A stretch of 64,000 bases of DNA, from positions 1 to 64,000 of the forward strand of contig JAIVFJ010000040.1 of assembly GCA_025765615.1 (NCBI GenBank), written 5' to 3'. The notes below the pieces were generated by a model. That model was not told the origin of the DNA, did not search any database, and saw nothing but the letters and a program-made list of their open reading frames with translations. Source of the DNA: Zopfochytrium polystomum. Taxonomy: Eukaryota > Chytridiomycota > Chytridiomycetes > Chytridiales > Chytridiaceae. This document shows, in pieces, positions 33,949-45,900 of the stretch (positions are counted from its first letter, which is position 1; each line of letters starts with the position of its first letter). Both the position numbers and the translations under genes were made by a program.

Positions 33949-35494
33949 AACCCTGCTCTTCAGTTGCACCAATCGTTTGGCAGCGAGAAAAAATAAATTT
34001 TTTTCAACGCGTGCATGCAAAAGCATGGCGACCGAACTGACACCTGCTCACCGTCTGTCGGGCGAACGGAACATGGGAGGGGAGGGAGACACACAGACAG
34101 ACAGATGACCGACTGACCAACCACCACACGAATAGAGGAGCCATACAGAGAGAGCGAGACAGAGAAGAGAAAACGGAGAGAGAGACACGGAATCGATGCC
34201 GCCACGAAAAAATATAGAGAGAGGGAGAGAGAGGGAGAGACAGAGACAGCGACAGACGCAGGCAGGCAGGCAGACAGACAGACCCTAATCGATCGGGCGG
34301 CACCCCCTCTCTCTCGCTCTCTCGCCCCACCCAACTCACCGGGAAGAAGGACAGGCACCCGCCGCCGCCGCCGCCGCCCAGTTGCTGTTGCTGTTGCTGG
34401 TGCTGGTGCTGCTGTTGCTGCTGGCTGTGCAGCGGAAGCCCTACCGCGGCGAGGAGCAGCACGGCGTAGTACCCGCCGCCGCCGCCGCCGACCCTCGCAA
34501 AGCGCGTCGTCGTCTCGTCGTCGCCATTTGCTGCCAGCGCCGCCACGGCGCCGCGCCAGACCAGCTCGGTGCCGCCGCCCAGCGGGAACACGGACGACAG
34601 CGTCTGCCCGACCTGCACCGCCGCCGACGACGACGACGACAGCGATGCCGGGGCATGTCCGTGTGCGTGTCCCCCGCCGCCGCCGCTTCGGCCGAGGACC
34701 GGCACCGACCGCTTCCGCCGGAACACGGACGCCAGCTTGGACGGCGCGTGGTACTGCTGCTGCTGCGGGGGTGGCGCCTGTTGCTGTTGCTGCTGCTGGT
34801 GCGGGTGGTGGTGATGGGGCGGTTGGCGGGGGTGGCTCGTTGTTTGCGAGTGGTTGTTGTTGTTGTTGTTGTGCTGTAACTGGTAGAACGGATGCGCGAG
34901 GAACGGGTACTGCTGCGGCTGCCCGCCGCCGCTGTGGTACCTCCTCTCTTCGACGGCGGCCGCCCCCGCATCGCCCTTCCCGCCGCTCCAGCCCTTCAGC
35001 TCGTCCAGCATCAGCAGCGAGCTCTCGCGCGGCGGGACCAAGTCGCCGCCGCCGCCGCCTTGGCTGCCTCCTTGCATGGGGGTGGTGGCGGCGGCGACGT
35101 GGAGGACGGCGGTCGACGCGGACGAGGCTAGCGACGACGCGAGCGAGACGGCGGACGGCGGCGCGGCGGCGGCGGCGGCGGCTGCGGTGGAGGATGAGGA
35201 CGAGGAGGCAGCGGTGGCGGCGGGGGGCGGCAGCGGGTGGAGGGTGTGGAAGGCGGGCGACGACGCGCTGCTGCTGCCGCCGGGCGACGAGCGCGAGGAG
35301 GAAGAGGAGGCCAGTGTCGATGTCGACGAGAAGCTGCGCTCCATCAACATCAGCGTCGTTGCCGTCGTCATCCGGCCGCCGTTGCCGCCGTTGCCGGTCT
35401 CGACGATCGGCGGGGGCGGCGTCCGTGTCGTCGTCCGCGTCGTCGGCTCAGCGGTGGTTGTTGTTGTTGTTGTTGCTGTCGTGTCCGCTGACAT
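31461..35494 (-). CDS. Large low-complexity protein with a PH-like domain split by an intron
   Basis: The two exons 35494-34340 and 33737-31461 (GTGAGT donor, CACACAG acceptor, phase 0) give about 1143 residues. Joining them reconstitutes a PH-like pattern: a basic start (KLASVFRRKRSVPVLG), ELVWRGAVAAL, GYYAVLLLAAV, then CLSFFP across the intron to SALPNERALAVVPVHR, SLLLQIITA, TWTIHLDTEADATALESALA. The last piece is the typical strand plus C-terminal helix. The rest is Gln-, His-, Ser-, Ala- and Gly-rich. The segment LLMLDELKGW in exon 1 recurs as LLVLDELERR near the C-terminus. A membrane-phosphoinositide or scaffold role is plausible from the fold, not shown. The start is the Met following the CA repeat; the frame is also open above it. 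The intron (602 nt) is unusually long for this window and contains a (GA)n tract. Confidence 0.6.
33883..33945. repeat. (GA)n microsatellite inside the PH-gene intron
   Basis: About 30 GA units. On the minus (sense) strand it forms a long CT pyrimidine tract upstream of the intron acceptor. Confidence 0.95.
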
Positions 35495-35624
35495 GCGGGG
35501 GAGGGTTGTGGATTGACAGGTGTTTGAGAGTGCGGGGCGCGGGGGCGTAGATAGATGGACAGATAGAGATGATGATGATGATGTTTGAGGATGGTTTCTT
35601 CTCCTTCTCTCTGTCTCTCTCCTT

Positions 35625-35663
<39 letters not shown>

Positions 35664-36141
35664 TCTCTCTCTCTTTCTCACACTCTGTCTCTCACTGTCT
35701 CTCTCTCTCTCCCTCTCTGTCTCTCTCCTTCTCGACTGCGTTCTTGGGGGTCTTTTTTTGGGTTCTGCCCCTACCTGGCTGCTTTGGACCGACTGATTGA
35801 GCGACTGACTGATTTCTTCCTCTTCCTCGTTCTTGTCTGCTTTATTTATGCTTTGTGTTCCTTTTTTTTCTTTTTTTTTTCTTTTCTGTTCGGAAAGTGT
35901 ACGTTCCACGGGTGTTTGCCCCCGTCCAACGAATCCCCCTTTGGCTGCAAGCTTCGAAGGGAGCCGGCTAGTGACCGATTGATTGTGAGAGAGTGATTGA
36001 GCGAATGGTCGATTGAGTGAGCGAGCGAAGCGATGGGTGTGGGTGTGTGTGTGTGTGTGTGTGCGGTCGGTCGAAAACGTGTGTGGATGTGCACAGCTGC
36101 ATGCGTGTGGCCGTTCAAGGTTGAGTTTGGCGAGAAAGACT

Positions 36142-36172
<31 letters not shown>

Positions 36173-36565
36173 TCACTAGTCAGCGTGAAAGAGATATTTG
36201 CAATCGGGAGAATCAGTTTTTGGGTTAGGGTTCTGTCTCTCTCTTCTCTGTCGCTCTCCCCTCTGTCTCTTTCCGTCGCGCCCTCGCGTTGCTCAATAAG
36301 AACAAAAAGTACCCCCCCACGGCTTTTTCTAGTTTGCTTGCGCGCGGTCTGTCTCTGTCTGCAGGCGTCTGTCTCAGCATCTTTCAAAAAGACAAAGACG
36401 TTCTCCAATCAAATCCAGTCCAAATCCAAATCCAATTCGGGACAAAATGAACGAACTAAACGAATCGAGTGTCCTCCGCCCTCTGTCTGCCTGCCTGTTC
36501 CTCTTACCTTTTCTCTCTCGCCTGGTCTCGAAACGATTTGTCCGCCCAATCGCTGGTAAAACGAA

Positions 36566-36600
<35 letters not shown>

Positions 36601-37504
36601 ATAACTCAAAACTGCAACCGTGCAAAAGCATGTGTGTGTCGCTCTGTCTCTTACAAACTCCTACTGGATGTTGCATGAATTCTGCCGCCTTCGCATTAAA
36701 AAAAAAAAGCGAAATGTAAAATTACTCCACCGCAGCGGAACGGACTGCCAAGCTTTGAAGAGACGCACATCACCAAACCGAGGCGGGAGGAACTGGCAAA
36801 GAAGAAAAAAGAAAAGAGACTAATTCAAGGACAAGGAGACTGGGCAGACTGACTGACTGACTCAGACTGACAGACGGAGGGGCAGACAGGCAGAAGACGG
36901 GCCCGCCACCCACCGCGGGCCGTGTTGTTTGCGGCATGTTTGTGGAGGCTTCCAGTGTCGCGCTCGATTGAACGTGTTTTTTTTTTTTTTTAATTTTCGA
37001 AAACGCTCTTTTTTCATGCAACCTTCGGGGACTGGCCAAAGTTCCGGATCCCTGGTGACAAAACGAAAAACAGATAAAGATTAAAGGGATCAGCCCAGTG
37101 AAGTGATTGGACTGGGCGAATAACATCCACTTCTTCCTGTTGTTTGCTTGATCTGGAGTGTACCAAGGGACGAACGTGTTTGAACTTTTTGCACCCCTTG
37201 TCTTCCAAGGATGATCGCTTTGAGACTTAGTTTAGGCGCCACAACTATCAATGGCACGCCACAGTGGAGAGAGGGTTATCACAGTTGAGTAAGCTTGATC
37301 TGGTCAGCTGCGCTCTAACAGCCTCTTGGCCAGGGGATACAGATAAGGACACCCTTAAAAAAAGATATTTAAGGCAGGGCTCTTGCACCTCAGCCGTTGG
37401 GCCAAGGTGTATATGGATAATCCAGCACCCCAAAAGCGGCACTGGATTAAATGGAAAACACAGGTGAAAACCAACTATAGAAACACAAATATGTTGACAT
37501 GAAC
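35495..37504. other. Intergenic region rich in simple repeats
   Basis: The region contains (CA)n at about 35630-35660, CT-rich DNA at 35661-35735, (GT)n near 36045-36062, (GACA)n at about 36142-36172 and an A-run at about 36567-36598. ORFs through these repeats are artefacts. From about 37080 the sequence shifts to the AT-richer style of decayed mobile DNA. No gene is supported. Confidence 0.6.
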
Positions 37505-38704
37505 TTATTCCTCTATTTGGTTCAACTGCTCATTGAAAATGGAAACGCAGTCTCGCCTTTCATCCTCCTCTTTTCTCTTCCTGAAGTCATCAGGCTGGGA
37601 AAGGTTAGCCACTCCACTGTAGGGAAAGGCTTCAACATGAGGCCGCTGATGTGCCGAGTCTGACATAGAGCAAAAAAGAGATTCCAGGTGAGGATTCATC
37701 CGCTCCAATGTCTGTCCCTGACCTTGTGAATGGTCATGGCATAAGCCAAACGCAGAGGAAGCTGAGTGTGGATAATGGTTCCAAAATCCATGCAAATGGG
37801 AGCTATTGCAACACAGTTGTACTCTCAAAACAGAGGGCTGTTGTAACTGTCCATTTTGACAATGACAAAAGCTGGAAGGGGCACGCTCTCTTCACCAAAG
37901 ACAATGCCAGTGATGCGTCCAGTGGCTCCGTTTGTCAATCCCACCGACTTCCAGATGTTGGACGAAATGCCGACCCTGGCGCCGCCTGCCAAATAGATGG
38001 TGTTCTCCAACCCATTAAAAGAGTCTGCCTTTTCATTCTTGGCGCTATCTGGGTTGTTTGCGGCGAAAATCTGCACGACAGGGTTCCCCAGCTCCCTGAG
38101 CCGAAGGTTGTTCTGTTCACTGACGTCCTTGTTGGAGAAGTAGAGGTGGAGCTTGTTGGCGAACTGCTCATGATAGCGTCGAAACGGGTCAATCTTGCTC
38201 TTGATGGCCTCATCCAAGTAGTGATTCACGAGGAAAAGCCAGTCCTCCTCGCTCCTGTGTCCTTCACACAGCTCTGAAAGGATTCGAACGAACTGAGCCT
38301 GATGGTTGCTCAACCTGTTGACAGTGAATGTGAAGCAGCCTAGCCAAGGACCAAAAGTGGCTGTAGCTCTCCCACCCATGCGTCCCCAAGTTACGTGTAC
38401 CTGCGGCCACATTGAAGAGAGAAGTCTCTCCCACAGGAGGTATCTGGGCCAGGTCACAGACCAGGAGGGCAGACAGTCTGCCAAAGGGATTGGCAAGCAT
38501 ATTCACACCAACCATTGAGTACCTGTCCACAATCAAAAGCTTTACCAAGGCAAATCTCTGCTGAAGAGTTGTGAGAGAGCCTCCAGACAGCTCAGGCCTG
38601 GTCCCACCAATGACAAAGGCCACCTTTGCTGTCAGCTCACAAGACTTAACCCTCAACAAAGGGGCCAGACAGTGCATGAATGACGTGGAACTTGCCGGTT
38701 CCAA
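37505..38704 (-). pseudogene. PIF1-like helicase relic
   Basis: Three overlapping minus-strand frames (38704-38264, 38496-37825, 37828-37505) give the C-terminal half of a PIF1-family DNA helicase. Recognisable blocks are KLLIVDRYSMVG (normally DEYSM; the Walker B glutamate is Arg here), LVCDLAQIPPVG (normally GDxxQLPPV), IYLAGGARVGISSNIWKSVG with LTNGATGRITGIVFGE, and a final G-Q-T-L-E segment. At least two frameshifts and the missing N-terminal Walker A mark it as dead. PIF1-like genes of this type are often carried by Helitrons or other mobile DNA; I see no Helitron Rep domain or end here. Confidence 0.65.
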
Positions 38705-41400
38705 CAGTTCCGTTCAAGATGAAGAGGACCAAAATGCAAATACAGTTAGCGAATTTTTCCTTACCGCAAAAGTGGTTAAGGATTCAAATTGCAAACTATT
38801 CGAACCCTATTCCGTGGTTGCCAACCTTAGGCCTAGCCCATCTCTGGAGACCTTCTCATTTGGGAGGGCAAAAGCGCTCTCTCCCAATGGACTCTGTCAT
38901 TCAATCTGAGAGTGCAATAGTGCATTCAAAAGGCCTGAATCTTCCCTTTCAAACAAGCTAAACTACTCTACAACTTCTTAACGCAATTTGAGTGATCTCC
39001 AAAGTCGTACAACGCATCTCTAACTTCACAAGCCACGCTCTCGGTAGCTACAGATCCGTTTCTGATGCAAAATGGTAGCTATGTGACTGGCCATGGCCTC
39101 CTCTTGCAAACGCTGTTCAATGTTGTAAATGGATTAAGGTCTGAGACCAAAAAATTAGTGATGTTTTGTGAATGTATACAGAAACTTAACTGTCTCCATA
39201 TGGTGGTTTTCTATCATCTGAAAAAGACTACATTGGGGAAAGACTGTTCAAAAACCTGGGATGGAGATAAACGGCTGGTGTAACCCCTGGAGGCACAGTA
39301 AGGTTTGCTGCTTCTAGCAACAAATTCTGCAAGCCACATGTCTGCAACAAACTCCATCACCAGAGTCGAGTAAATTGGCTGGAATCCACTCATAAGAAGC
39401 ATGCAATTGAACTTGGCGCCATGGCCCATCAATGTTAGTAAGGGAGGTAAAATAGTTCAGAGGGCTCACCACTGAAAAGATTGCACAAACGTTGACTCAT
39501 TCTGTTGAATTGGAACCTCCAGATAGTTGATGAAAGTAACATTTGTCCACGCGTTTGGTATGTTTGTGACTGAACAGACTTCTCGAATGTTGACAGAATC
39601 TTTGATGTCAGCTCCACAGGTCATTGATAATTCAGGGAGCACATCACTCGAGCTACGTTAGAATAGGCACTCCAAGCAGCTAATTGGAAGTGGTTTTCCC
39701 CAAAAGGAATATTAAGACCACCTGGTTGAGCTGCCTGTGGAACTGGCAATTTGAGAAGGTGCGTTTGCCATTGATGAGCCAGCCAGTGCAGAATCAGCAG
39801 ATGGGGCAGCAGTGCTATCATCAGCCTTCCTAGAATCAGCCTTGGTAGGACCAGCAGAGTCTTCCAACAACTACATTAGCATCTTTAAGTTTCTTCAGTA
39901 AAAACAACCACTCACCCAGCAAAGGTGCTGCAGCAGCAGGTGCCCGATTGTCATCAGTCCCTTCCACATTTGAAATAAGTTGGAGAAGGGACCGATTGTT
40001 TCCTTCTTTAGACAGTACAGTATTCTGATCAGATGGCCATCTTTAAATTTTGCCCCAAAAGATGTCAGAATAGCAGAAAGCAGCAGGCGGCCAGGAAAAT
40101 CTCCAATTGACTTTTGCGACAGAACAGAATCTATCAACCATGAGGAATGTGTTATGAAGGACATTACACCCTGCGTTCCAAATCAGTGCGCAAAAACTCT
40201 GGGAAAAGGCAGCCTCATCCCAATAAAGCAAAGAGCTGTTCCTCTTCCAGTGGTTTCTCACCCTCCTTAGCTTGAGTATTGAAAAGGACATCATCCCCAT
40301 CCTGACACAGTGTTCTCTGCAGCAGCCAGTCAGACACAGATTTTACATATGCACTATTTTGATTTGAGAAGCAAGAGTCCACAACTTTGCCGTCCTGAAA
40401 GCTGATTGCCTGTACTTCCAAGAGAACGTATGTCCTTTGCTCTCCAAATAGAGTTTGGATCCACTGGTTTCCATAAACTCTTGTGTCCATGCCACAGCTT
40501 TCTTTCTGTTTGTTTTAAATGTTTCATACATAGCTGGTGAAAGTAGTCTGTTTGGCAATCAATGAGATGCAATAACTTGAAGTCTTCAGAAACCTACATT
40601 TCCAGCACAAGAGAGGTGAAAACAATAAGCTCCATAGCGTCTTTCATTTCATCCAGCTGATGCAGAGCTGCACTCGTAAACTTGAGTGTGGTATGTGGGT
40701 TCCTCTGCAGGAGTGAGCTGAGAGAGCTGACTGTTCACTTCTAGCTTCATGGTTTGACCCCCATAAATTGGAGCACCTCCTCAACAGCAAGCCACGCAGC
40801 AGTGAAATATTGATTATTGGATGAATCAACATTTTCAGCTTCCCCAAAGGGTAGCACGTTGAAGCAGTACTTCCACACAGACCGATCAAGTCCCTCAGCC
40901 TGAAAGAATTCATTGTGTTGAGGTTGCAGTGTAGAAGGCAACATCGTGAGTGGAGGTGGCGTTGCAAGAAGGTTGAAGGGTTGAGGAACTGGGGCTTGAA
41001 TTGAGAACTTGTACAAGGGAGAAAGTGTAGCAAGCGATCAAGGGCAAGTGGGTAAAACGAGCTTGTTTAGACAGGAATTGGCAAATTGGAGTGAGAGTGT
41101 CATTTTTCAATAAGAAAACTCTGCCCAATTTATACTCCTGCAGGGAGGTTGACCAGTTTTCCTGTTTTGCCATCTGAACAAGTTCTACAGACAGGACTTT
41201 GCTCTGGGGAGGTGTTGTAAACCCCTTCCCACAGAGGGAGGGTGATTTGAAATATTTAGAGCATTTCAAATCAACCAAGCTCTGTGTGGAGCCCAGTGTG
41301 CAAGCAGTGGTCTCCCCACAGAGGGGAAAATGATTTGAAATCTTCAGGAGCATTTCAAATCAACCAAGGTTTGTCCAGAGGTCTGTGTCCAGTGGCCAGT
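38705..41400 (-). other. Decayed mobile DNA with short broken ORFs
   Basis: Only short minus-strand ORFs occur here: 40558-40343 (ETSGSKLYLESKGHTFSW), 40490-40215 (ends GDDVLFNTQAKEGEKP), 40164-39895, 39617-39435 and 41353-40910. They share the composition of the neighbouring helicase relic and may be its upstream part. I recognise no domain. Confidence 0.35.
40908..41056 (-). repeat. Dispersed repeat, copy 2 (inverted partner at 23283-23430)
   Basis: On the minus strand it matches the 5' part of the gag-like relic at 23283-23430, including the CTTGTACAAGTTCTCAATTC and CCTCAACCCTTCAACCTTCT blocks. Confidence 0.7.
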
Positions 41401-42569
41401 CTTCCCACAGAGGAAAGATGATTTTAAATCATTAGGGGCATTTCAAATCAACCAGTCCCTGGTTCAACATTGGTTCAGACAACAGTCAGCTGACCTGGAG
41501 CTGCTTTGAGCTGCTGGTCCAACATTGGTTCAGACAAAGTCAGGTGACCTGGGGCTGCTGTGAGCTTCCCTGGAGCTGTCCTGGTTCAACATTTCTCTGA
41601 ACCCATTGAGTGTGATTCTAATTGCATTGTCCTCGCCAGTGAAGCCAAGGAAAGCAAAGCTAGAATCACCACCGCCTTCACCTAACTCTTTTCGTTGGAT
41701 TCAGATTAGGCCTTTCAGCTTACCTGACTTAGTGTAAGTCGCATTGGCAGTGGCGACAAGGCCGCCATCGACATAGGAAGCTGGCTTCCTAGGCTCAAAT
41801 CTCAATACATTGAGTTTTACAACATCAAGAAGGTTCATGCTGATTGGGAAAAGCAAACACAAGTTCCAAAACAAAAAAAAGTGAACTTTCACAAACTCAC
41901 CTGGTTTTTCCTTTCTGGAACTCCAAGACTTGGCCCCAAAGAACAGGATACGCTTTATCAAACAAATTGCCAAATTGTCAAATTAATGGGCAAACTCTGT
42001 CACAGTTCCAGCACCAACGTAACTTGCAAGTTGAGCTGGCCACAAGAATGGCGATTTTGACACTTTCTGTATGGTCTGATATGCGTGTGAGTTCGTTTCC
42101 GAACCCTGTAGCATGGTGATCAGTGACGCGCTGTTGGATGGCTTCAGTGGCAGTCAGAAGATCTGCAGCGTGGTGGTGTCCAATGTGCTGCTATTTGGTG
42201 GCAGTGGTAGGGGAGGAAATGATGGTGCAATCGCAGCAGTGGCGATCAGCGACGAGATGTTGAATGGCATCAGCGGTGGTGGGGAGATCTGCAGTATGTT
42301 AGTGTCCATCGTGCTCTCTGGAGGGCTGACTGCTGCTGTGTGGAATTGTCGCAGGGGAGATCGCAGGTGGCGTTCAAACCGTCCTTGAAGAGTGCAAGCG
42401 CAAAGGGCAAGCTTCTGCAGTCCAAGTCTGCGATTTTCGCTATGACAAGTTCAATTTCTGAAAATCTCCTTGTGCATCGGGAGGTATGAGAATCTGCAAC
42501 AATGAATCTTCTGACCTTCACTCGAAAGCCACAGCTGTTGACTCCAAAGATCCTCATTCTTCTGGAAGC
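41401..42569. other. Intergenic region and retrotransposon insertion flank
   Basis: There are imperfect short duplications near 41450-41590 (GACCTGGRGCTGCT units) and near 42120-42320 (GGTGGYRGTGGTRGG-type units). A plus-strand frame runs up to the insertion point (about 42486-42569, Ser/Asp-rich) and can be followed across the element into 47048-47080. It is too short to call a gene. Confidence 0.4.
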
Positions 42570-42877
42570 TGTTATGAATCACCCTCTGGAAACCTCTGGA
42601 ACCTTCTAGAACATTCCTTCATGGAACCTTGTGGAACCTTCTGGAACCTTCTTTGCTTTCCTGACTTGTCTTGTTGTCATTGGTATCATTGGTATCATTG
42701 TATTACTAATTGCTCTTTCTGGAACTTTCTTTGAGTCTTGACAAGGAAGACTCTCAAAAGTTTTAAAAGGGGGATGGGGGACCTGTCCCATCCCTCAAGT
42801 GAATTATTGTTTCCAATACAATCATCACTCCTCTCAGTTCCTTGTCTACCTTGTCCTGTCCTGCCCTGTTCCTGACA
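42570..42877 (+). repeat. 5' LTR
   Basis: 308 bp, TGTTATGA...CCTGACA. It contains CTGGAACCTTCT-type internal reiterations. Its TATA element is TTTTAAAAGG, whereas the 3' LTR has TATAAAAGG. Confidence 0.95.
42761..42807 (+). promoter_or_regulatory. LTR promoter: TATA-like box and predicted transcript start
   Basis: TTTTAAAAGG at 42761-42770 lies about 30 bp above AAGTGAATTAT (42797-42807). That 11-mer is the exact complement of the putative primer-binding site, which places the predicted RNA 5' end at about 42797. Confidence 0.5.
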
Positions 42878-42879
42878 TC

Positions 42880-42890
42880 ATAATTCACTT
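42880..42890 (+). other. Self-priming primer-binding site (Tf1-like)
   Basis: ATAATTCACTT starts two bases after the 5' LTR. It is the perfect 11-nt reverse complement of AAGTGAATTAT in the LTR at the predicted RNA start (42797-42807). No TGG-type tRNA primer site is present at this position. Confidence 0.65.
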
Positions 42891-42917
42891 CACCCTCTCC
42901 TACTACTCTCTGCCATC

Positions 42918-45900
42918 ATGTCTGACCCAAACAACACCTTCCCTGATGCAACTGCCTTCCAAGCCTTGATGGACCAATTACAAGCCCTTTCAAGACAGAC
43001 ACACCAACTTCAAGAACAAGTCCTTCACCACCAGCACCAGCTTCAACAACAACTTCACCAACAAGAACATCAAGCTCTTCCCCTGCCCCAAGCCAACCAA
43101 GCAAGAGAGCCCAAGGTTCCCAGCCCTGACAAGTTCACTGGGCTGGCCAAAGACCTTAGGAACTTTATGGCCACTGTGGAGAATGTCATCCTTCTCCAAC
43201 CTTCAAGATTTCCCAGTGAGCAAGTCAAGGTTCTTTTCACAAGCACCCTCCTGTCTGGTCAAGCTCAATCATGGTACAGATCTCTCCCAAGCACACCCAC
43301 CACCCTGCCAGAGCTCTGGGAGGGGCTGGAAGCTACCTTTGGTGACCCCTACGCATCTTGGACAGCAAGATCCAAGCTCAAGCATATCAAGCAAGGAAAG
43401 CAATCTTGTGTGGCCTACACCAACCAATTCAAGCAACTAGCCAGAGACTCTGGATACAATGATGCAGCTCTGATGGAGCTGTACCATGATGGTCTCCATG
43501 AGTCTATCCAAGACATGCTCTCCCAGTCTCTGCACATCCCTGAGACCTTGGAAGAGTACATTCTCCTTGCCATCAAGATTGACAACAGACTCTACTCCAA
43601 GAGGCTGAAGCAAAGACAAGTAGGAACTACATCAAGACCTACCCCAGTTCCTCAAGCTCTTACAGTTCCTGAACCCATGCAAGTGGATGCAGTTGAGACA
43701 CTTCCTAAGGGTCCTCTGAGCCAAGAGGAGAAAACAAGGAGACTGTGGCTCCAAGGAGCATGCTGTCAAGGACTGCCCAAGGAAGAAGCACCCAAACTCC
43801 CAGGTCCAGGCTCACTGAGGGGCAATTCCCTGGACCCTCCTCCAAGCTGCCCCTGTTTCATCACCACCACCAGCACCACAAACACCTCAGATTCCAAGCC
43901 CCACCAACTCACCATGGATGTCAAGATTCAACTCTCACCCAAGTCAACCATCACAACCAAGGCCCTTATCGACTCTGGATCATCCTGCAACATCATTGAT
44001 GCCACCCTTGCCAAGTCTTGTGCCATTCCCACCATCAAGAAATCCACACCCCTCAAGGTCCACTTTGCCAATCATGCTCTGTTCAAGGAAATCAGCCATG
44101 AAACCAAGCTAAACCTCCACATCCAAGACTTTCCACCATCCATGGTCAACCTGGAAGTATTGGATCTTGGCTCACCCACATTCTCTGTCATCCTGGGATT
44201 ACCATGGCTGCAAGCCCAGAACCCTGCCATTGATTGGGTCACTGGTCAAGTCCAACCTCCACCAATTGGAACAGTCACCCAAAACTCAAGTCAAGCCCCC
44301 AAGTCTCATGCTTGCAAGTCCTTGATTCAAGGTTCACAGCCAGGTATTAAAGGTCAACCACCAAAGACAACTCCAGTGTCAGCCTGCAGTTCACAAATCC
44401 CAGCCAAGACTCAAGTTCCACAGTTCACAGTTCACAGTCAAGATTCAAGTAGAGCTCATAGAGCTCACAGTCATGGCCAAGACTCTAGTTCACAGAACCC
44501 ACAGTCAAAGATTCAAGTACCACAGTTCACAGTCCACATTCAAGATTCAAGTTCCACAGCTCACAGTCTTTGCCAAGAACAGAACTCTCAGTCAAAGATT
44601 CAAGAATCACAGTTCCCAGTCAAGAATTCATGCCCCACTGCTGAAGAGCACAGGAACTTGGACCCATCAGACCTTTTGCTGGCATCCAAGCCACCAAAAG
44701 AATATCTCCCTTATGCTGATGTGTTTTCCAAGACCAAGGCAGACCTGCTACCAGCTCAGAGGCCTTATGACTGTGAAATCCCACTCAAGGATGAAACTTG
44801 CAGCCCACCTTTCAAGCCACTGTACCACCTCTCTCCACCAGAAGCCAAGGCCCTCCAAGAATACATTGAAGAAATGCTGAACAAGGGATTCATCCAACCT
44901 TCCAAGTCACCAGCTGGAGCTCCCATCTTTTTTGTCAAGAAGAAGGATGGGGGGCTGAGACCCTGCATGGACTACAGAGATATCAATGAGATGACAGTCA
45001 AGAACCGCTATCCGCTGCCTCTCATCTCTGAATTACTGGACAAACTGAGCCATGCAAGGATATTTTCAAGATTGACCTCAGAGGTGCCTACAATTTGGTC
45101 AGAATTAAGCCCCAGGATCAATGGAAGACTGCCTTCAGATGCAAATACGGTCACTTTGAGTACTTGGTCATGCCCTTTAGACTTACCAATGCTCCAGCTA
45201 TTTTCCAAGCCATGATGAATGACATCTTCAGGGATATTCTGGACCTTTTTGTCATTGTCTACCTGGATGATATCCTGGTATTTTCGTCCGACACTGCAAG
45301 CCATATGGGACATGTCAAGACTGTCTTGGAGAGACTCAGACAGCATCACCTCTATGCAAAGCTGGAGAAGTGTGAATTCCACAAGACCTCCATTGAGTTT
45401 TTGGGGTTCATTGTGTCTGACAAAGGGATCTCCATGGCACCAGACAAGATCCAAACTATTCTTGAATGGAAGGCTCCAAATTCCATCAAGGATGTTCAAA
45501 GCTTCCTTGGGTTTTGCAACTTCTACAGAACCTTCATTGCCAACTATTCTGCCATAGCCAAGCCTCTCACTGATCTCACCAAGAAGACCACCAAGTTTGA
45601 ATGGACCCCAGCAGCAGAGCAAGCCTGGCTAGCTCTTAAGAAAGCAACCACAAGTGCACCACTCCTTAAGCATGTGGATCCCTTGCTTCCCTTCACCTTG
45701 GAAACTGATGCCTCAGACTATGCCCTCAGTGCTGTTCTGTCCCAGCCAAGCTCTCAGGACCCCCTCTGCTCCTCTGCATCCAGTGGCATATTACTCCAGG
45801 AAGCTGAACAGTGCTGAGTGTAACTACACAGTCCATGACAAGGAGTTGCTTGCAATTGTGGAAGCATTCAAATTCTGGAGACACTACTTGGCTGGTTCTA

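Noticed and set aside
33762..34040. Arg/Glu-repeat ORF at 33.8-34.0 kb
   Set aside because: It is the translation of the (GA)n tract within the PH-gene intron.
42570..42877. The LTR as a solo element or host promoter
   Set aside because: A matching 3' LTR, target duplication and gag-pol show that it is the 5' LTR of a full-structure element.
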